Part shown: positions 25,861 through 36,289 of the stretch, piece after piece
How the letters are laid out: each line of letters opens with the position of its first letter
Numbering within the stretch: position 1 is the stretch's first letter
Source of the DNA: Smittium mucronatum
Taxonomy: Eukaryota; Kickxellomycota; Harpellomycetes; Harpellales; Legeriomycetaceae
Reading direction: 5' to 3'
NCBI GenBank assembly: GCA_001953115.1
Contig: LSSL01002075.1
Location: 1-51,324 of the forward strand
Length of the DNA: 51,324 bases
Translations under genes and position numbers: made by a program
The notes under the pieces: generated by a model
Seen by the model: the letters and a program-made list of their open reading frames with translations, nothing else
What the model was told of the DNA's origin: nothing
Databases searched by the model: none

Positions 25861-26531
25861 TTTTTATAAAAAATTCACTCTAATTTATTTTATACATTAG
25901 TGAAAATTATAATAATTATATACATTATATTTAAACGATTTGGACCTTTTTAATTAGAGTTGCCTTTATCTAGAACCTATTATTTTAATTCAAAAATATT
26001 AACTCTCTATTTTTATATAATTAATTAAAAATTGTTTATGAATATAAAGCTCTCTTGTATTTGATATATTGAAAAACCTATATATTAAAAATTTAAAATT
26101 AAATTATTAATTTTTTTTTGATGATAAATATTTATCTCTAATCGAAATATCCACCCCAAGAATATTATATGCAATAAGTTTCTGCATTTCTTTTTATCTA
26201 GAATATGAATTATGGAGTTAAAATCTGATCCTCGAAATAGTGTTTTATTTTCTAAAAATTTGATAAGTTGAAGCATATGGTTTTTCTAAAGTTTATTTAA
26301 AAAAATATTTTATTAAGTAAGGATTTAATTTTGGTAAAATTCCTAAATGTATATTAAAAATTACTATAATTCTATATTCCTAAAAAAAATAAACAAATAT
26401 TTTTATGAATAGGTTTTATTCGATGTAAAAGTGATTTTTTTACACTTTTTGCTTAGGTCAAATAGTTTTCTATATTGAAAAAACCGCCCACTAAAAAGTT
26501 TTTTATATATTTGCTGGTTTTTTATAGACTA

Positions 26532-26584
26532 TGAGGGTAAAATTGAGTGGTGGAAATCACTCAACACTTGAACCAATACCCTCA
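26532..26584. other. Nested perfect hairpin at repeat edge
   Basis: TGAGGGTA (26532-26539) pairs with TACCCTCA (26577-26584), and inside it TTGAGTG (26543-26549) pairs with CACTCAA (26558-26564) around an 8-base loop. The right arm of the outer stem lies within copy 6 of the short repeat. Confidence 0.6.
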
Positions 26585-26705
26585 AGGTATGCAACTGCCA
26601 GTGAAGCAAAGGTTGTTAGGTGAAAGAATTTCACTTTTTTTTCACTTTTTTAATTTTATAAAATTAGTTTTTTTAACTTTTTATTAACTTCAAAATAAAT
26701 TCCCC
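26567..26705 (+). repeat. Short interspersed repeat, copy 6
   Basis: Plus strand starts CTTGAACCAATACCCTCAAG, has GTATGCAACTGCCAGTGAAG in the place of GTACGGAGCCGCTAGAGCGA, and ends AATAAATTCCCC, the same two ends and the same length (139) as copies 3-5. The middle has diverged. Confidence 0.65.
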
Positions 26706-28065
26706 TTAAAAAAATAAACAAATGAACCACTCATATATATATTTCTAATGGATTCGGGAATTATTTACACATTATTTCTAGATTTTCTATATTATGCATG
26801 ATAATTGCATTTGAAAATTCAATAATTAATTATAGCATAATTAACGTGTCTATACTTATTTTAGGCGCATTTAACCTAAAAAAGCCATGATAATGATTTA
26901 ATATTTTTTTTACTGGTATCTAAAACTAAAAGTCATAGCTGGATTCGTTTTTAGAATTTTTGGGGAAAAAATTTAAAAATGATCCACACTATTTTAAACT
27001 GTTTACAGATTTTATTTTCCAAAAGTTTTTTTTCTTTGAATGAGGCTCATTTTTTTTTAGAAAAAAATCAAATATTCTCCCTGAAACAATATTTTGAAAA
27101 TTTTAGTATATTTATCCAAAAATACTATTTCACTCATAATATTTAAATATAAATCCAATATAATATATATATTTTTAAAAAAGATAAAAATTTAGTTCAA
27201 GCGACGTTTATTTGTTTTATTCATATTTTTGAATTTCAAAAATGGAAAAAAAAATATTGGTGTCAAAATTTTTTTTCGCAAAAAAAAACAATTTCCTCTT
27301 ATTTTTTTCCTTGAAATTACAGGCTTGAATTTAAATTTATTATATAACTACATAAATAGTTGGAAAGGTCTTAGGATAGTTTAAATATACCTAAATTAGC
27401 CGAAACCAGCATGAGTTGGTCTAATTTTATTAGGCAAACCTAAAAATACGCTACCCGAATTAAAAGGATAAAAAAAAATCTGGAAATTTAAAATTTGCAA
27501 AGTGATTTTATGTTAAACTCAGAATTCTTAATTTCACCACGAAAATTTATCCCTTTTCTATAATTTTGTTTTTTAATCTGCGATTTTTATTAAAGATATG
27601 TCTTACACGGATGCTTTTATATAAATCATTTAATTTAACTAAATCAACAAATAAATAATGATTATATGAAAAAACCCAAAATATGTAGAGAACAAAAATT
27701 TATCCATATTTTTTTTTACGTAATCAAACTCAAATACAATTCCTAAAGTATTTTCGAACTATATAGTGGATAGTTCTTTGCAGTTTCGAAAATTTTTGAA
27801 CTCAGAAAATTTGGGATTCCAAATAAAAAAACTGGTATTTATATTTTGTTTTTTTTAATGAAAAATTTACACTAAAAGAATATAAAAATCTCATAACAAT
27901 ACAAAATAGCAAAAGTTTAGCGATTTCTATTTCATTACTGTTTTTTTATCAATATCAATAAATTAAACTCTTCAGAAATTTTTATATTTCATGGTTGAAG
28001 TTATGTTTTTATGGAATATATTTCACGTATAGTGTAAAAAAAATAGAATAAGACTTATATCTTAT
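26706..28065. other. AT-rich gene-free stretch
   Basis: No gene recognised. A GC-richer patch at about 27360-27470 could be the N-terminal part of the Tc1-like element that follows, but I cannot read a helix-turn-helix there. Confidence 0.5.
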
Positions 28066-28385
28066 AAAAATCACAGGTTAAAATCCAAGCTTGTTGAAAA
28101 TGGCTTAATATTCAGGAAAATATTAAAAAAGCTGATTTTTACATAAAATAACTAGGCAACTTTTAAACACCCAGATTTTTGTTAGATGGCCTGGATAAAA
28201 TCCAAATTATAACACTATTGGTTATAAATAATGGGACCAGCTTAATCATCAAACCAATGAGAAGTTAGTTATCGCTGTTTCCCAATAGTAGCAGAATGGC
28301 CTTAATAAATATATAATTAATTGGGTGTGTAGAAATCTGTTACAAAGCTCCCAATTGGCTTAGCCCATTCAAGTAAAATAAAAAA
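28066..28385 (+). pseudogene. Decayed Tc1-like transposase C-terminus
   Basis: NHRLKSKLVENGLIF (about 28066-28125) resembles the HrskxVxxwf stretch after the second catalytic Asp of Tc1-type transposases. After a frame change, VRWPG-stop-NPNYNTI (about 28180-28215) matches WPaQSPDLNPIE, and YK-stop-WDQLNHQ follows as in the ENlWdxLkxx block. A further open stretch ending NWVCRNLLQSSQ corresponds to the usual W...L..SM tail. The N-terminus is missing and no terminal repeat was found. It lies only about 180 bases upstream of the EngB-type gene. Confidence 0.45.
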
Positions 28386-28566
28386 ATAAAAAGTTTGATT
28401 TTCGAAACGAAATTTAAATCAGGTTAACCATAGGCCTTATAATTCTTCATAGAGGCATCTTATTTTCATATTTCTAGCACTCATTATAGAATATTGAGCA
28501 GTATATAGCATAATAAAGTCATAGACCTTCTTAATTTCCTCCAACCCACGACATATTTTGTAAACT

Positions 28567-30393
28567 ATGATTTACCTTAAATCGTTCTCCACTAAAATAA
28601 AAGTGAAAACTTTCATCACCCCGCAAGTATCCCGTTTCTCCAACTACTTTGCTTTTCCTTCCAATCGAAAATCAAAAGAAAAAACCAAAGTTAAAAGCGA
28701 TGTCATGACAACTAGCAAGGCCCTAAGAACCATAAACTCGAGTAATGAGGAGGCTGAATCAATTTCTAATCGAAAACTTTTCAGACTTATGAAACCCGAT
28801 GAAAAGATCGTTCAATTTCTAGATCAGGAGAATCTTGGAAAAATCAAAGTTGGAAAGTATGCAAAAAGCGATAACCCTCCAATAGAGAGGGGGATCTTAA
28901 AGGTTTGACTTAATTTGTTAAATTATATTTCATTACTTTTTATGCTATAAAAGTAGATTTTCTCAATTTATATTTCTTTTGATTTCATCTGGAAGTCCAA
29001 ATATGTTTTCTATTGTCTAAACACAGTTGGAAATTATATATATATTTTTTATTTTTTAAAAAAACAATTTTATAGTAAAGTTAATTTACTCAAATTAGAT
29101 TCCTCCTTTCAAATTTTTTGCTGGTTCTACAGACAAAGAGTCTTTTCCTCCCGAAAACGTTCCAGAAATAGCTTTTATTGGTAATTTTTTTTTATGATTT
29201 TACATTATTTTTTTTCCCCTAAAAATATATAATATTTACCCAATATTAAATTTACTACCGTCATTTTTTTTTAATATGATAAATAAAAACCTTTTTTATG
29301 TTTAAAAGGTAGATCAAATGTCGGTAAATCCACACTTCTAAATAGTATCGGGAATACAGGTGTTGCTAGAGTTTCCGACAGACCAGGAGCAACGCAACAA
29401 ATAAATTTTTATAACTCTGGTTCAGATTTTGTATTTGTTGACATGCCAGGCTATGGTTTTGCTTTTGCAAGTCAAAAAAAAATAGACAATTGGACTAGCC
29501 TGGTATTTTAATATTTTCTGTTTTTGATTAGTCCATCTAATTTATCTCCACCATAATATCTTCAAATAATATTCAGATGCATTATTTTTTAGATCGAGGA
29601 ATATGTAAAAACCAGAAAAACTCTGAAAAGGCTGATGGTATTAATAGATTCTAGACATGGTAATTCTTTCTCGTTTTAAATGTCAAATTATCAATCCCAA
29701 TAAATATTTTTCCAATTCTTGCAAGTTATTTTTAAAACATTTGATAAGCAAAATTCCATTTTCAATATTTTTAGGTTTAAAGTTGGGTGATCTAAAATTC
29801 TTGGAGTTCCTCGAAACGTTAGTATCTTTTTACTATTAAACATATTGGTTATCCGAAGTTTAATTAATTCTCTAACTAAAATAAAACCATAATTTTTTAT
29901 TAATCATGTTAGTACCGGAGTAAAATATCAGATTGTAATGACTAAAGGCGATATCGTTCCACGTTCCGACTTGGCTAGGCGATATACACTCGTTTCTGAA
30001 TCAATAAAAAATCTTAAAAATTGCATTAAAAAAATTCATATAACTAGCTCTAGGAATAAGACTAGTCTTGAGCTACTAAAACGAGATATTGTTCACTCTT
30101 TGGGTTTCGGTAAAAAGTATCTTTCTGGAGTTAAGAAGCTTGAAACCATAAGCAAGATCAAATATAATAGAAAAATAAACAAAAATCCCTCAACTGATAT
30201 TGATTCTATTCGCCCAAAGGACCATAGAAATATTCGCCGATCTAGTAGGAACTCAAACCTTGTTTCTACCCAAAATTCACTACGAGCCAAAAGCTCTAGG
30301 TTCGATGGAGGAGACAAAACAAATAAGTTCAAAAAAATATCTCGCAGTAATTCATATCCTCTTAACAGAAGGAGTTCATCAAGAAGTGCTTGA
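28567..30393 (+). CDS. EngB/YihA-family GTPase, six exons, probably mitochondrial
   Basis: TRAFAC-class GTPase of the EngB family (bacterial EngB/YsxC, human GTPBP8, yeast Mrx8), linked to large-subunit ribosome assembly. Predicted exons: 28567-28902, 29099-29180, 29309-29502, 29593-29659, 29775-29817, 29913-30393. They sum to 1203 bases, giving 400 residues with all phases matching. G1 GRSNVGKS is at 140-147 (split by intron 2), SDRPGATQQ at 162-170, G3 DMPGYGF at 184-190, DSRHGLK spans exons 4-5, G4 TKGD is at 251-254 and G5-like TSS at 285-287. Bacterial EngB is about 200 residues; here a basic, Ser-rich N-terminal extension of about 130 residues looks like a mitochondrial presequence plus linker, and about 95 basic Ser/Arg-rich residues follow the domain, ending RRSSSRSA. 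The first donor (GTTTGA) is atypical, so the exon 1 end is the least certain boundary. Confidence 0.9.
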
Positions 30394-31072
30394 AAATTGG
30401 GTATTCATTGGACAAAAACTATATCTCTATAGAATTATTTAGAACAAATTATAAAGAATTTTTCTATTATTTCAATTGTTTTTAGTGAAACTTCATCAGT
30501 CTTTTTCCTCTAAAGAGGAGAATATATTTCACAAAAAATGATTTATTATACTATAAAATCTGCTTAATTTCAATATATATTAATTAGAATGTTTGATTTT
30601 ATACCAAATAAACATTCAGTGTTTCCAATAATAAAAAAAACCATAATTTATTATTGGTTGTACCGGTTAAATAGCCTTTTTCAGCTTAAAATTAAATCAG
30701 GAAGAAATTTCTATATTATATATTTTTATGAGGTGGTTTTTATTGGAATTTTTCGAAACATAAACTCATTAGATGTAAGATCAAGCGAATTTGAACACTA
30801 GCGAATTTGTTCAAATATTTTCCAGGTTATTTTTTAAAATAGACAAGAAATTTCAACATGGTTTAGGGGCAACTACTTCTTTCAGATCCTGTGTATGAGT
30901 TTGGAATAATGTAAGATTGATATTAAGTGAGATTCACGTTTTTCATTTAGTACAAAGAGTGGAGAAAAGTCCAAACTCTTAGTTTCATATAAGTACTCAG
31001 GATTCCAAATATATACTATAAACTCATTACCGAGTACTTTTTGTTTAAAAAACCATTCAATGGTTGTCAACA
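30394..31072. other. Intergenic, no gene recognised
   Basis: Follows the GTPase gene. Open frames of 60-70 codons exist on both strands but have low-complexity composition and no family resemblance. Confidence 0.55.
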
Positions 31073-31200
31073 TTGGTATTTATTTCTTTGGAAAGTTTAA
31101 TTTCGAAAATTCAAAAATCTATAAAAATATTTCTGTTTAAAATTCTTACCCAGCTTTTATTAGCCACTCTAGCAGCTCCATACCTTTTGTGGTTATTAAT
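31073..31200 (-). repeat. Short interspersed repeat, copy 7 (degenerate)
   Basis: Plus strand carries TTAGCCACTCTAGCAGCTCC followed by ATACCTTTTGTGGTTATTA, matching GTCGCTCTAGCGGCTCCGTA and CCCACTGGGCATTGGTT of copy 5. In repeat orientation it reads TATGGAGCTGCTAGAGTGGC. The AT-rich edge is estimated. Confidence 0.5.
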
Positions 31201-32005
31201 ATAAATATTTAGATATAAAATGGTGATTGGATGTAGATTGAGAAGATGTTTTATATTTTGTGCAACTGGTTTTAGAATTCCCATCTCATGAAACAAAAGT
31301 GCAATAAAAGTAAAATATGATTATTTATCAGAATTAATGCACTGATTTTTTATTTTTATTTTTTGGGTTTTGCAAACTGTTATTACTCATGACATTAATT
31401 ATAATCAGATAGTAAAGGAATTGTTTGATCTATTGAGGTTTAATTAAAAATAATGGCTCTGATCTCTAGCAAATTTCGAATAATTTACCAAAAATGGGAA
31501 ATTGAGTTTAAAAGATTTTAAAATTGAAAGACATAGTTAATCTTGTGCGTTTTAAAAGGATCGTGGGACCGTTAATGGAGTGCTGGCTATATTATAAGTC
31601 TACTGAAGTTGCAAATAATAAAAAATGCAATTCCTTTATAACTTGGTAATGCGCGGCAACCAATGGAATTCAGAGTATTTCAGAAATGCCAATAGCAACT
31701 ACCCGTCAATTTTTTTATTGGCTGTTCTCTAGTAAGCTTTGATAGTTTGAACACTATTGAAATATTTCAACAATATAGGAAACCATTTTGTAATTGAATG
31801 CTATTATGCTTTTCTTTTTTTTTAGCAATATTTAATTTGGATTTGTTTTCATTATAACTTTTTTTTAAATCCCCAAAATTGTATAATTACCTTAAAATAA
31901 CTTTCTTTATCGCCCTTTTTATTCTGCAATATATTCTACATTTTTTACATTAACACCCAAGCATCATCTACTACGAGTAAGATTTTCTCTAAGATAATTA
32001 AAAAA
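31201..32005. other. Intergenic upstream of F-box gene
   Basis: A moderately GC-richer patch at about 31555-31735 holds two interleaved open stretches (one with CNSFITW, one with YNLVMRGNQWNSEYF) that look like decayed coding sequence, but I cannot name a family. No promoter element could be assigned. Confidence 0.45.
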
Positions 32006-33767
32006 ATGAACTTCGAATCTAAATTAGAAAGGTTGGTAAATTACTTTAAACTCGAGCTTTACCTCTTTTTTCTTGAACCATTCAATTAAAAAAGCAACAA
32101 CGTAAAACGCATTAATTTACCAAATTACCAAAAAAATAAAATAAGAATCAAGTCTCTTATAGAAGATCTGAATCCATATGAGAAAATGGTTGTTAAGAAA
32201 CTGCTTTTACAAAATTCCAGCGGATCATTTGATATATTAACTAGTCTTAATGAAGACATTAGCTACCAAATCATTTATTTGCTTTCATTGAGGGATTTAT
32301 TCACTTTAAATACGGTAATTTTATCTTCAAACAAATAGAATTATCTTTGGTTATATAAAAAAAATGTTGTTGTTTTTCGATCCCAAAATCAATTATTTAT
32401 ATTTTTTTTCATATTGATATAGGTGTCAAAATCCATCTACAAAACAATCAAAGATTCTGGTGCTATCAACAAAAAAATTAAAAAATTAATATCTTACGAA
32501 TACGATTATGTCAATACTAAAAACGATTCTTTAGAAATCTCTTTTTTAAAAAATCTGTACAAAAAAGAAATAAATTGGAGAGCTGGAAAACCTGAAATTT
32601 CAACAATATTGGACGAATATTTCGATAATTCTGTTAATATAAAGCATATAGCTCTCAAAGGAAAATATCTCTTAGCTGCCTATTCAAATAGGATAGTTGT
32701 ATTATACCAAATCGGTCCTAACTTCCAAGTTTTGACAAAATTCAAGCGGCATTTCAATATCCCCATATACTCTGATATCTGCCATATTTCTGGTGTGGTT
32801 GCAATGGTTTTTTTTTGTCGGGAGTGTGTTGTAGTTGATATACAGAGCGGTGGTAGAGTAGATTTTAAAATTTCTAGCAAAACTGGACCCATTGCCTCTA
32901 TAAGTGTTAGTAACGAATTCCTGTTAATTGGAAAATGCAACGGTCAATTGGAAATTTACAATTGGAAGTTGGGGATTAAATTAGGAAGTTCCTCAATAAG
33001 TTCAAAAGAGGTTTTACTCATTTTTCACTATTTTTTTTTACTATCTCACCTTTTTTAAAATTGTTTTAACTTCAATTTAACCCTTTTTTCTTTTTTCTTT
33101 TTTCTTTTTTCTCCCTTTTATTTAGATTAGCTCAGTATGTATTTTCCCCATTACCCCACTCACATTTTCTTGTGTATATGGCAACTCTTTAAGTATATAT
33201 AGGTTTGAAAACTTTTCTCATGTACTTTTGTATTCTGAAAATTTGGGCCATAATCAAACATTCATTTCTGATCGTCCTGATATAAAAATATTCCTTAAAA
33301 ATAATAATTCCTCTCATGCGGGTTCATTTTATCCTTCTTTAAGTAAATTTAACTCATCTCAAATTCTACATTACTGCATGGTGGTCAGGTTCTCAAACTG
33401 CGTTAATCATTATTATATAACCGATAACATCTCCACATTAGACAACAAAGATAACAGCAAAAGCTCCTGTTTTAATATTATATCTACGACATATAATAAC
33501 GTTGGACCTTTTGGCAGTCTTGCGGTTCACCCTTATCGTTCTATCTGTCCATCAAACATGAATAAAGATTCAATCAAAATATTTAACTATGAGCGTAGTG
33601 AATTTGAGTCCAAAAATTCTGTGATTCTAGACTACAAATCTAAATTTAAAGACATTGAAACATCCGATATCGTTTCGGCAGCCTGCAATTCTGATATACT
33701 GGCATTAGGCTTATCAGATTCAAGGATACAATTACATTGGTTCAAGCCTCAGGATTCTAGTACTTGA
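32006..33767 (+). CDS. F-box protein with WD40-like C-terminal region, four exons
   Basis: Likely substrate adaptor of an SCF ubiquitin ligase. Predicted exons: 32006-32031, 32095-32314, 32423-33010, 33126-33767. They sum to 1476 bases, giving 491 residues with phases 2, 0, 0 matching. The F-box is at about 54-95: FDILTSLNEDISYQIIYLLS, then LRDLFTLNT and, across intron 2, VSKSIYKTIKD; this junction inside the F-box supports the splicing. INWRAGKP at about 132-139 is the short W-containing link often seen before the WD propeller. Beyond 150 there are degenerate beta-rich repeats (HIALKGKYLLAAYSNRIVVL, SISVSNEFLLIGKCNGQLEI), and the protein ends SDILALGLSDSRIQLHWFKP. Canonical GH and WD dipeptides are mostly absent, so the propeller is inferred. 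Substrate unknown. The small first exon (8 codons, donor GTTGGT) is the least certain part. Confidence 0.75.
33080..33114 (+). repeat. TTTTTTC heptamer tract in intron
   Basis: Four to five tandem TTTTTTC units in intron 3 of the F-box gene, ending just before its 3' splice site (TTTATTTAG, 33117-33125). It may act as an extended polypyrimidine tract. Confidence 0.8.
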
Positions 33768-34015
33768 GCATTTTTAAAGCTTTTTAGAAATATATGAGCT
33801 TCAAAGCTATAATTATAAGTATTCACCATAAAAAACAGCCTTTTTATAACTGTATTATTTATATACCAAGTTATTTAATGTTTCAAGTACAAAGAAAAAT
33901 ATTGCTCTAAAACTTTCAATTATGAGATAAATTAATCAGATAATAATATCAAGCTGGATAATGAAAGTTGTGAATTGATAGATGATCCAAGAAAATAAGA
34001 AAAAAAATACTAAAT

Positions 34016-35656
34016 CTAATTAATGCCGGATGATATTAGTTTTGAATATAAGACACTGAAATATGCAGAATAATTATTGAGAGTAAATTCGAATTCACCT
34101 TTTTCCTTTAAAGCATCAGCATAATTCCATATCCTTCCAGCGCGCATAAATTCATGGTTATGTTTACATAATCTCAAGAAGAGGCCTAAAGTATTGCTAT
34201 CAAAAACGTCAAGATAAACTCCATTTTTTTCGGGTTTATTGAGCATTATTTTCGTTAAGGGTGTTGGTATGGAATCGATGATATTTTTTCTGTCAGATTT
34301 TGATGCGTATGGATTGAAGTCAGGAGATAGAGCACCAGGGGTTTGGATTTTTACAAAGACATAAGCAGACTCCACCACTTTTATAGCCATTCTAGTAAGT
34401 TTATGGGTTTTTGGGAGCAGAGATAATTTATTCCCGGCCTCTAACATACAGTTAGCCATGGTAGCGTCAAAGCATAAAGGGGGAGTTTCGGTTTGTAAGG
34501 CGTCCATTTTAGTTATTTCCATTTCCTCCATCTCTGTGTGTTCTTTGTATCTATTGTACATATCCTCCCTAAAATCGTCCCAAACATTAAGCATTGTAAT
34601 GAAAATGTCTTCTGGATTTGAGCCTTCATCATTAGGATCCAATTGATTATTTCTGTCTTTTGGATCACGCACACTATTTCTATTCTTGTCAATAGATTTT
34701 TTTCTATTTATTAGTAAATGCTTCTTATCTTCAACGTTATAAATCAAATGGTCAGATTTAAATTTGCTGGAGGAATTGCTGTTATTATCAAATCCAAACT
34801 GTGCCAACCTGTATCTTACATCATCATCAAGCTTGTGTTTGTGATATCTTAATATCGTAGAATATGTGATTAGATCAGGGGCATCAGGTCCAGTCTTGGG
34901 CATTGATTGGTACAATTCTTCCATCGCCATTGTCAAATTGTTTTTTGCATAAACCAGCATTAGGGCGTTTGTATGAAATACGGTTTGCTTCTCCAAATAC
35001 TTGGGAATTTTATCGTAAATTTCTTTTGCCTCCTGGACAGCAAGATTAGAATTAGAACGACTGAAGGCTACAAGCAAAGCAGTAAAGGTTTGTTCGTTTG
35101 GAACAAAAGAGCGCTTTTTCATATCGTGAAAAGCTTTCATGGCCTTGTTTTTATCACCCGAAATTGAATGTATTTTGATTATCTTGTTCCACAGCACACT
35201 TGATTGCGAAGAATTTGAATACTTGTTAGGCAGGTCGATGGCTTCCTTGAATTCGCCCCGTTTCAATAAGCGATCGAACTTCTCTACGAGTAAGTATGGA
35301 TCGAGTTCTTTCTTTTTTTTTGAGAAAATCCCTTCATCGTTATTTTTTTGAGAAATTGGAATTGGATTGTTTTGAAATTCAGCAGAATCGTTTAGATCTG
35401 ATAATGATGGGTTTTTACTAATTAAATTTGATTTTGAACTGGCTTTATAGCCATAAGATTTGTTATTATCCTTGAAATTGCCTATATCTTGATTATTTCT
35501 GGGAAAGTACCCGTCTTTTTCGTATTTAAAATTGTTATGACCATTTAAGCTAGATACTGAAGTGCTTAATAGAATGGAAGTCACCTGATGAAATCTAGGT
35601 ACTTTAAAAAAGCATAATTTGGAATGCGATAAAGGAATTTTTGTAAGACGGAACAT
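34016..35656 (-). CDS. Pentatricopeptide-repeat (PPR) protein, mitochondrial
   Basis: Intronless, 546 residues. PPR proteins bind single-stranded organellar RNA and act in its processing, stability or translation. The N-terminus (MFRLTKIPLSHSKLCFFKVP onward, about 37 residues) is basic, Ser-rich and free of acidic residues, as in a mitochondrial presequence. It is followed by an Asn/Ser/Lys-rich linker to about residue 115. Tandem helical-hairpin units of about 35 residues run from about 120 to 275; the best is at 154-187 (LWNKIIKIHSISGDKNKAMK ... MKKRSFVP), and then FTALLVAFSRSN, NALMLVYAKNN and LITYSTILRYHK begin further units. After a low-complexity insert (about 285-345) a second helical region continues to the end. 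Only three or four repeats are clear. It is convergent with the F-box gene (248 bases between stop codons). The exact RNA target cannot be told. Confidence 0.85.
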   Translation of the reverse strand: MFRLTKIPLSHSKLCFFKVPRFHQVTSILLSTSVSSLNGHNNFKYEKDGYFPRNNQDIGNFKDNNKSYGYKASSKSNLISKNPSLSDLNDSAEFQNNPIPISQKNNDEGIFSKKKKELDPYLLVEKFDRLLKRGEFKEAIDLPNKYSNSSQSSVLWNKIIKIHSISGDKNKAMKAFHDMKKRSFVPNEQTFTALLVAFSRSNSNLAVQEAKEIYDKIPKYLEKQTVFHTNALMLVYAKNNLTMAMEELYQSMPKTGPDAPDLITYSTILRYHKHKLDDDVRYRLAQFGFDNNSNSSSKFKSDHLIYNVEDKKHLLINRKKSIDKNRNSVRDPKDRNNQLDPNDEGSNPEDIFITMLNVWDDFREDMYNRYKEHTEMEEMEITKMDALQTETPPLCFDATMANCMLEAGNKLSLLPKTHKLTRMAIKVVESAYVFVKIQTPGALSPDFNPYASKSDRKNIIDSIPTPLTKIMLNKPEKNGVYLDVFDSNTLGLFLRLCKHNHEFMRAGRIWNYADALKEKGEFEFTLNNYSAYFSVLYSKLISSGIN

Positions 35657-36117
35657 ATGAATAAACTCTAAGATATTAGATTTTACCGGCTTTAAAAAAA
35701 ATAAGATATTTCTGAGAGTTATTAATTAAAACTAAAAATAAAATAACAGTTTATAGTCAATTTGCAAAAATAGGTCGTAGCTATACCAAATAAAGTTTAA
35801 AGTAAAAATACTACTATTATAAACTAAAAAGAAAAAAATTTCAAGTCTAATAAAATTTTAAATCGCATTTAGTTATAAAAAATTGCTATTTTTTTCTTTT
35901 TTATAACGAATAATCTAGAGGTTATCGAATAGATATAGTTTATTATTTCTAAAAAAACGATTTAATTGGAAAATACAAATCTCAACCCCTAAACTCTCCG
36001 GGTTCTATGCGCTCGTCCGTTTGCATTAGTTAATTAACTCATTTGGCTGGTAGAATATAAAGGCCAATGACATGCAATTTTTCCTACAATAAGTCAAGGT
36101 AGGATGAACGTTGACTA
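35657..36117. other. Upstream region of the PPR gene
   Basis: AT-rich 5' flank of the minus-strand PPR gene. No promoter motif I would trust. Confidence 0.5.
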
Positions 36118-36289
36118 TTAACCCTTTTAGGGGCAATGGTGCAAAAAATGGCTTTCAATTTTCGCTCAATGTTATTATTAGTTTAATTTTATTTATATAC
36201 CATTGGGCAGATCATATTTTTGAGCCAATTAGAATCGCATATATACGCAAATAGGGGCAAGGCGCAAAGTTGGGCCCAGAAAGGGTTAA
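36118..36289. mobile_element. Candidate TTAA-flanked MITE (piggyBac-like)
   Basis: TTAA-CCCTTT at the left edge (36118-36127) and AAAGGG-TTAA at the right (36280-36289) enclose 164 bases. The termini are imperfect inverted repeats over about 25 bases: CCCTTTTAGGGGCAATGGTG against the reverse complement of the right end, CCCTTTCTGGGCCCAACTTT. A TTAA target duplication with a CCY start is the signature of the piggyBac superfamily and of non-autonomous elements mobilised by it. There is no coding capacity. No second copy was seen in the window. Confidence 0.5.

Noticed and set aside
30093..30332. Open frame of 79 codons antisense to the GTPase C-terminal exon
   Set aside because: It overlaps a well-supported exon with family motifs; the reverse frame has no resemblance to any family.
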